Below are positions 59,422 to 64,000 of a stretch of 64,000 bases of DNA, one piece after another. Location: NCBI RefSeq assembly GCF_001686925.1, contig NZ_LVEN01000042.1, positions 248,001 through 312,000 of the forward strand, given 5' to 3'. A program made the position numbers and the translations under genes. Position 1 is the stretch's first letter. Each line of letters starts with the position of its first letter. This DNA is from Flavobacterium piscis (GTDB lineage Bacteria > Bacteroidota > Bacteroidia > Flavobacteriales > Flavobacteriaceae). Under the pieces are notes generated by a model. That model worked only from the letters and a program-made list of their open reading frames with translations. It searched no databases and was not told the origin of the DNA.

Positions 59422-61239
59422 ATGAAACATAAAATAATAATAGCAGGATTAATAATAGCAGGTCTTTTTACTTCTTGCCAAGAGGATTATCTAGAAGCTC
59501 CGGCACAATCAACATTAGACGAAGCATTAATTTTTTCGACTCCAGGATTAGCCAAAGATGCTGTAAATGGAATTAAAATCTCATTTGGAGACACTAATTC
59601 ATACAGAGGACGTTTTTTGCCTTTTTATGGATTAAATACAGATACAGAATGGTACAATTCAGGAGAAACTACTTCTAATGATAAGCCGGATTTGACTAAT
59701 TATGATGCAAAATCTAATAATTCGCAAATGGATCTTATTGAAACAGCTGGTGGAGGTGGAGGAAATCCATGGACATCAATGTACAGAGGAATTGAACGTG
59801 CTAATCTTTGTATTCGCGGACTTCGCACTTATGGTAATCCTGTGGCGGGTTCTGAATTAGGATACCTTTTAGGAGAAGCATTAACTTTGCGAGCCATTTT
59901 TTACTCTGATTTAATAAAGCAACATGGTGATGTCCCAGCTCGTTTTGAGCCGGTTAATTCACAAACATTATACTTGCCAAGATCAAATCGTGATATAATT
60001 TATAAACAAATTATTGCAGATTTGGGTGAGGCAGCTACTTTAGTGCCATGGCCTAATGAGAGTGCTGCTACCAGTACCGTCGAGGGAATTAACAAAGCTT
60101 TTGTAAAAGGATTTCGTGCACGTTTAGCATTAGCTGCAAGCGGATACCAGCAATATAAGGATGGTGTTAGAAGAAGTACTGATCCTGATCTTTCAGTAGC
60201 GAATATGTATAAATTGGCACTCGATGAAACCCGTTCAGTAATAGCAAGTGGAAAAGCGAATCTAAACCCTTCGTTCGAATCATTTTGGAAAAATGTAAAT
60301 AAAGAAGTTTTAAGTGCCGGAGGAGAATCTCTTTGGGAAATACCATTTGGTGCTGGTAGAGGAAAAATGTTAATTAGTTTTGCTGTTCTGCATAATAATG
60401 TAGATCAATACCAGACTGGAGGAACTAGTATAGGAGGTACGGCTGGACCTTTACCAACTGTTTTTTATGACTATGATCAGGCAGATACACGCAGAGATGT
60501 TACTTGTGTGCCTTATAGTTGGGGAAAATTAGTTAATGGAAAAGCTCAGCAAGAGTTAGGAGTTATGAATAAATGGTTTTTTGGAAAATATCGTATTGAG
60601 TGGATGAATCGTATTCTTAATAATAAAGATGATGACGGTATAAATAAAGTATATATGCGTTATGCTGAAGTGCTTTTAATTGCTGCTGAAACTGCAAATG
60701 AATTAGAAGGACCAGGTGCAGCAGCACCATATTTAAAGCAAGTGCGAAGAAGAGCATTTGCTGCTGCTGATCAGCCACAAAAAGTGGATGCTTATGTAGA
60801 TTCATTTAGCGGGAAAGAAGCAATGTTTCAGGCTATTGTTGATGAGAACAAATATGAGTTTACTGGAGAAATGGAACGTAAGCAACAACTTATCCGATGG
60901 AATTTATTGAAAACGAATTTGGATCTGGCTAAAGAAAAAATGTTCAAATTACAGCAACGAAGTGGAGAATATGCAGCTGTACCGACTGATCTATATTATA
61001 AATATAAAGAAGATAATGAAACACTAATTGTGTATGGCTTAAATAAAGGAGAAAATCAAAATCCTGGAGGTGATTATAGTCTTTTGGTGGATAGCAAAGG
61101 AGCAAGCGCCTGGAATATTTTGAAAGATGATAAGATAAATTCACTATATAAATTGGGAGTTGATCCTGATACAAGACAATATTGGCCAATATGGCAATCA
61201 CTTATCAATACGAGTAACGGACAATTAGTCAATTATTAG
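59422..61239 (+). CDS. SusD/RagB family glycan-binding surface lipoprotein
   Basis: A 605-residue lipoprotein (signal IIAGLIIAGLFTSC, lipobox Cys19). SusD features are the start EDYLEAPAQSTLDEALIFSTPGLAKDAVNGI, TSMYRGIERANLCIRGL, the TPR region GEALTLRAIFYSDLIKQHGDVPARFEP with YKQIIADLGEAATLVPW, YMRYAEVLLIAAETANELEG, and a C-terminal ENKYEFTGEMERKQQLIRWNLLKTNL. It caps the SusC barrel and delivers oligosaccharide. It follows SusC by 16 bp in the same operon. Confidence 0.95.
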   Translation: MKHKIIIAGLIIAGLFTSCQEDYLEAPAQSTLDEALIFSTPGLAKDAVNGIKISFGDTNSYRGRFLPFYGLNTDTEWYNSGETTSNDKPDLTNYDAKSNNSQMDLIETAGGGGGNPWTSMYRGIERANLCIRGLRTYGNPVAGSELGYLLGEALTLRAIFYSDLIKQHGDVPARFEPVNSQTLYLPRSNRDIIYKQIIADLGEAATLVPWPNESAATSTVEGINKAFVKGFRARLALAASGYQQYKDGVRRSTDPDLSVANMYKLALDETRSVIASGKANLNPSFESFWKNVNKEVLSAGGESLWEIPFGAGRGKMLISFAVLHNNVDQYQTGGTSIGGTAGPLPTVFYDYDQADTRRDVTCVPYSWGKLVNGKAQQELGVMNKWFFGKYRIEWMNRILNNKDDDGINKVYMRYAEVLLIAAETANELEGPGAAAPYLKQVRRRAFAAADQPQKVDAYVDSFSGKEAMFQAIVDENKYEFTGEMERKQQLIRWNLLKTNLDLAKEKMFKLQQRSGEYAAVPTDLYYKYKEDNETLIVYGLNKGENQNPGGDYSLLVDSKGASAWNILKDDKINSLYKLGVDPDTRQYWPIWQSLINTSNGQLVNY

Positions 61240-61288
61240 AGTATAAGCGTTTTGCGAATAAAATATTAATAATGAAGTATAACTTATT

Positions 61289-62857
61289 ATGAAAACAAAA
61301 TATATATTAAAAGGATTACTGGCCACGTTGCTAATGTTGCTTGTCTTTTCCAGCTGTGAGAGTTACAATGAAGCAGTATCGGACGATATAGGAGCAAGCA
61401 GAGAATTTTCTCCAATTGGACTAACTACAAAAATTAGAAATCAAACTACAGTCGAATTAAATTGGACTGTGAAAGAAGAGGAAGTGGCAAGCTATTATGT
61501 AGTAGAATTTAGTGCAGACGATGCTAATTTTGAAACAATTTATAAAACGGTTAAAGTATCACCTACGGAACTTCCTGTACAAATTCAGTTAGAAGGTGAA
61601 ACTGTTTATTCTATCAGAGTAAAAGCAGTAAGCGGGAATGGATTAGCAGATTCTAAATGGTCTGTTACAACAGCTACAACATTGACAGAGCAAATTTTAT
61701 TACCTGTTGCCGATGCTGATGTTGAGGCAAAGCAGGTTACATTAAGATGGACTCCAAATAGTACTGTAACACAAATTTCTATCAATCCAGGCAATATTGT
61801 ACATGCTGTAACAGCAGAAGAAAAAATAGCAGGAGTTGCTTTAGTGTCAGGTCTTATAAGTGAAACAGATTATACAGCAACTTTACTTAATGGAACTAAA
61901 ACAAGAGGAGTTAGGACGTTTAAAACCGGAATAGATATTGGAACCGGAATTTTAGTAAAACCTACCGATGATTTAAATGCTGCTATTCTTGCTGCTCCTG
62001 CAGGTTCTACATTAGTGCTTATGCCTGGCGATTATCAGGTGTTTAAAGGTGAAATTATATTAGATAAGGGAATTACAATAAGAGGATTACGTGCGGGTGA
62101 TAAACCAAAGTTATCTGTTAGATTTACGTTAAGTAGTAGCGCTTCTAATCTAAGTTTAATTGATCTGGATTTAGATGGAGAAAAAACCCAGGGAGATCTT
62201 GTAAAAATTAATCAAGCCGGTACATATGGTAAAATCATAGTTAGCGGTTGTATCGTTGATAATTATCTAGGATCATTTGTTATTGCACCAACAGGTATCG
62301 CTGCAAGAGTTGAATCAATTACAATAGATAATTGTGTTGTTACTGATTTCGGTTCAGGCGCTACTGGAGAGTTTATTGATTCGAGAGCAGCTTATTTTGC
62401 AAGTATTGTTATAACAAAAAGCACATTTAATAATTGTGTTCCAGGAAGAGCCTTTATAAGAGAAGATCAAACAACAGCATTTGGTACAGGTCTTACAGCA
62501 AATATATTAATTGATGGTTGTACATTCTATAAAGTTACAAATACAATTTCAGCAGGTGGATATCAAATACTATATGTTCGATTTTTGAATAATTCAACAA
62601 TTGTTCGTAATTCGATATTTGCTGAAACAATCGCAAGATATATTAATCAGACAGCTACAAACGCTCCTGCATTTTCGAATAATAATTACTTTAATGCTCT
62701 TACTTTAAATTTGGCAAATCCTACAGGAGCATTAAAATCTGATTCTTCAGGAAGTGCATTAAACCCGCAGTTTGCAAATGCTACAGGAGGCGATTTTACA
62801 ATAAGTAATCAAACATTAAAAGACAACGGAGTGGGTGACCCTCGTTGGATAAAATAG
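61289..62857 (+). CDS. FN3/DUF4957-DUF5123 surface lipoprotein of the PUL
   Basis: A 522-residue lipoprotein (LLMLLVFSSC lipobox, Cys24). Two FN3-like domains (about 40-130 and 135-215) lead into a region (about 220-360) that begins PTDDLNAAILAAPAGSTLVLMPGDYQVF, like DUF4957, and a C-terminal DUF5123-like beta helix (about 360-522) with STFNNCVPGRAFIREDQ, FNNSTIVRNSIFAET and the closing KDNGVGDPRWIK. Such proteins are common third genes of pectin- and rhamnogalacturonan-type PULs and may bind or process glycan at the cell surface. No lyase catalytic residues can be assigned. It is the last gene before a terminator. Confidence 0.87.
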   Translation: MKTKYILKGLLATLLMLLVFSSCESYNEAVSDDIGASREFSPIGLTTKIRNQTTVELNWTVKEEEVASYYVVEFSADDANFETIYKTVKVSPTELPVQIQLEGETVYSIRVKAVSGNGLADSKWSVTTATTLTEQILLPVADADVEAKQVTLRWTPNSTVTQISINPGNIVHAVTAEEKIAGVALVSGLISETDYTATLLNGTKTRGVRTFKTGIDIGTGILVKPTDDLNAAILAAPAGSTLVLMPGDYQVFKGEIILDKGITIRGLRAGDKPKLSVRFTLSSSASNLSLIDLDLDGEKTQGDLVKINQAGTYGKIIVSGCIVDNYLGSFVIAPTGIAARVESITIDNCVVTDFGSGATGEFIDSRAAYFASIVITKSTFNNCVPGRAFIREDQTTAFGTGLTANILIDGCTFYKVTNTISAGGYQILYVRFLNNSTIVRNSIFAETIARYINQTATNAPAFSNNNYFNALTLNLANPTGALKSDSSGSALNPQFANATGGDFTISNQTLKDNGVGDPRWIK

Positions 62858-62879
62858 TTCATTTTTAAGTGTTAGTTAG

Positions 62880-62917
62880 AAAAAAGGGATGTAGCTTTAG
62901 GCTATATCCCTTTTTTG
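62880..62917 (+). terminator. Intrinsic terminator of the PUL operon
   Basis: AAAAAGGGATGTAGC near 62881-62895 and GCTATATCCCTTTTTT near 62901-62916 form a long stem with a short loop, with a T-run on the plus strand. It follows the DUF5123 stop by about 23 bp. Confidence 0.9.
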
Positions 62918-62995
62918 ATTTAAAATCAATTGGGTCAAAAGGTTTAAATCTCAACGGAAATCTGAGACTAAAAACTGTGACTGTAAACTTTTAAA

Positions 62996-63568
62996 TTATT
63001 CAATATCCAGATCAAATTTTTCTAATAATCCGGCAAGTGCGGCATGAGATACTTTGGTACTTTTTATTTTGTTTTCAGAGGGATCAAATGCATAATTTCG
63101 TGAACTTCTAAAATCGGTTTTTTCTAAAATACAATCCTGGAAAGTAGCATTGGCAAGATCACAATTTTTAAATACAACTAAAGACAAATCAGTATTTGAG
63201 AAATCGACATCTTTTATCGAGCAATCTATAAAGTATGTTTTCTTTAGTTTTTTGTAAATAAAAGTCGAATAATCAAGAAGGCAATCCTGAAAAGACATCG
63301 AAAACAAAAAGCTATTACTGGCACTAAAGTCAAGTCCCATTAATTTACAACCGATAAATTTGATGTTTTTTAATCCTGTATTTTTAAGAACAGAAAGCGA
63401 AAGATTGCAATTTTTAAAAGTACAATCTAAAAAATCGATAGAACTGAAATCGCTTTTAGAGAAGTTGCAATTGATAAAATCGCAGTTTATAAATTCATTA
63501 TCAGATAGTTTTTGATCTGAGTAATCAATAGTGTCAAAGGTTTTGTTCTGATGTAATGCAGTCTCCAT
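62996..63568 (-). CDS. Pentapeptide-repeat protein
   Basis: From the ATG at 63568 (METALHQNKTFDTIDYSDQ) the protein has 190 residues; an ATG 20 codons upstream would overlap the next gene and is rejected. Most of the length is pentapeptide repeats of the A(D/N)LXX type: DFINCNFSKSDFSSIDFLDCTFKNCNLSLSVLKN in parts, and continuing through KDVDFSNTDLSLVVFKNCDLANATFQDCILEKTDFRSSR. These fold as a right-handed quadrilateral beta helix. Some (Qnr, MfpA) mimic DNA and bind gyrase, but nothing here shows such a role. No signal peptide. Confidence 0.88.
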   Translation of the reverse strand: METALHQNKTFDTIDYSDQKLSDNEFINCDFINCNFSKSDFSSIDFLDCTFKNCNLSLSVLKNTGLKNIKFIGCKLMGLDFSASNSFLFSMSFQDCLLDYSTFIYKKLKKTYFIDCSIKDVDFSNTDLSLVVFKNCDLANATFQDCILEKTDFRSSRNYAFDPSENKIKSTKVSHAALAGLLEKFDLDIE

Positions 63569-63609
63569 AATAGTAAGTTGAGGTTTGAAAGAATTTAAAA
63601 AAAGGCTGT

Positions 63610-63810
63610 TTATTCTAATTCGATGCAATCGAAAACTTGATTTTTTAGAACTATTTCGTTTATTTCTTCTTCACTGTCAATTCTTAAAATGTTATCACAA
63701 TCTTCAAGATCAAAATTCCAAAAAGCATTCGGTAGTAATTCTTGAAGCAATGCATTTGCGAATTCTAATTTCGAATTTGTATCAACGGAAGTCTTAAAAA
63801 CATAAATCAT
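63610..63810 (-). CDS. Small HMA-like protein
   Basis: A 66-residue protein with the outline of a heavy-metal-associated ferredoxin-like fold: a first strand MIYVFKTSVDTNSK, a helix FANALLQELLP, a central strand with FDLEDCDNILRID, and a second helix EEEINEIVLKNQVFDCIELE. It lacks the MxCxxC loop between the first strand and first helix, so classic Cu(I) binding is not supported; a Cys is at DCDN and another near the end. It recalls small Bacteroidota proteins with the same FDLEDCD segment. Function unknown. It sits upstream of the pentapeptide gene. Confidence 0.65.
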   Translation of the reverse strand: MIYVFKTSVDTNSKLEFANALLQELLPNAFWNFDLEDCDNILRIDSEEEINEIVLKNQVFDCIELE

Positions 63811-63881
63811 AGTTTGCTTTTTTTTTACTTGGCAAATTTCAATAAATGCTTTTCGTTTTGATAGGATTCTGCAAGCAATAA

Positions 63882-64000
63882 TTAGGACTTATCAATCAAT
63901 TTTCGATACTGGATAGGAGTGATTCCTTCAAATTTTTTAAAAAACCGACTAAAGTAAGAATGATCTTCATGACCTACCTGCATTGCTATTTCGCTTACAG
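63882..64000 (-). CDS. AraC family transcriptional regulator (partial, C-terminal end only)
   Basis: Only the last 39 residues are inside the window. They read VSEIAMQVGHEDHSYFSRFFKKFEGITPIQYRKLIDKS, shown here as the second helix-turn-helix of an AraC DNA-binding domain: VSEIAMQVGHEDHSYFSRFF followed by KKFEGITPIQYRKL. The frame is open to base 64000 and the stop is TAA at 63882. It might regulate the neighbouring PUL, although that operon's operator looks LacI-like. The N-terminal sensor is not visible. Confidence 0.85.
   Translation of the reverse strand, partial: VSEIAMQVGHEDHSYFSRFFKKFEGITPIQYRKLIDKS

Overview
The window looks like a chromosomal segment of a Flavobacterium (Bacteroidota), probably close to the F. 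johnsoniae group. This rests on strong AT-richness, weak Shine-Dalgarno signals, TAnnTTTG -7 boxes with an occasional TTG about 19-21 bp upstream, SusC/SusD genes, GIN-domain (DUF2807) genes, a DUF5683 gene in a parAB-dapB-lepB operon, and many short dispersed palindromic repeats between genes. I saw no prophage, insertion sequence, CRISPR array or rRNA. One tRNA (tRNA-Pro UGG) is present.

Layout. 1-2300: a partial NIF3-family gene, then a YoeB-type toxin-antitoxin pair whose transcript runs into lpxK. 2300-6450: TPR hybrid histidine kinase, gapdh and lipA. 6780-9900: M48 protease, PH-domain protein, a DUF4184 gene split by a one-base frameshift, and a TonB protein. 10050-18070: a leftward run with an ECF sigma factor and GT2, paiB-like and GNAT genes, murB, GT4, DUF2461, a rhodanese-thioredoxin lipoprotein and recF. 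18480-27040: a rightward run with a TPR protein, ribH, mutL, two rhomboids, an endonuclease/exonuclease/phosphatase protein and dipeptidyl peptidase IV. 27159-32468: a leftward operon parA-parB-DUF5683-dapB-lepB-wbqC joining chromosome segregation, cell-wall precursor synthesis and secretion. 32710-39460: a DUF3999/DUF2339 membrane pair, a secreted beta-helix protein and an RlpA-like protein. 39682-46360: tRNA-Pro, trxB, and a PadR-PspC-GIN-GIN envelope-stress-like module.

46502-53508 is a copper-handling island, all leftward. It encodes two small Cys-rich exported proteins, a multicopper oxidase fused to a barrel-like C-terminus, a copper P-type ATPase with an HMA domain and two extra metal-binding zinc-ribbon-like modules, a DUF3347 protein, and an AraC-type regulator that carries its own HMA metal-binding domain. 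The gene set suggests periplasmic Cu(I) oxidation, cytoplasmic export and a metal-sensing activator. 53532-55634 is a divergent AraC/MFS pair around a small palindromic operator candidate.

56196-62857 is a compact polysaccharide-utilisation operon (SusC, SusD, FN3/DUF5123 surface lipoprotein) ending in a strong terminator. Its promoter carries a perfect TGTAATCGATTACA palindrome over the predicted start point and a degenerate second copy about 185 bp upstream, typical of a LacI-family operator. No LacI gene or glycan-active enzyme is in the window. The right end has a pentapeptide-repeat gene, a small HMA-like protein and a partial AraC regulator.

The most interesting points are the HMA-AraC fusion in the copper island, the short palindromic cassettes nested inside dispersed repeats, the frameshifted DUF4184 gene, the TA module joined to lpxK with its inverted-repeat operator, the 14-bp tandem repeat upstream of padR, and the PUL operators. 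I did not find an unmistakably novel defence or mobile system.
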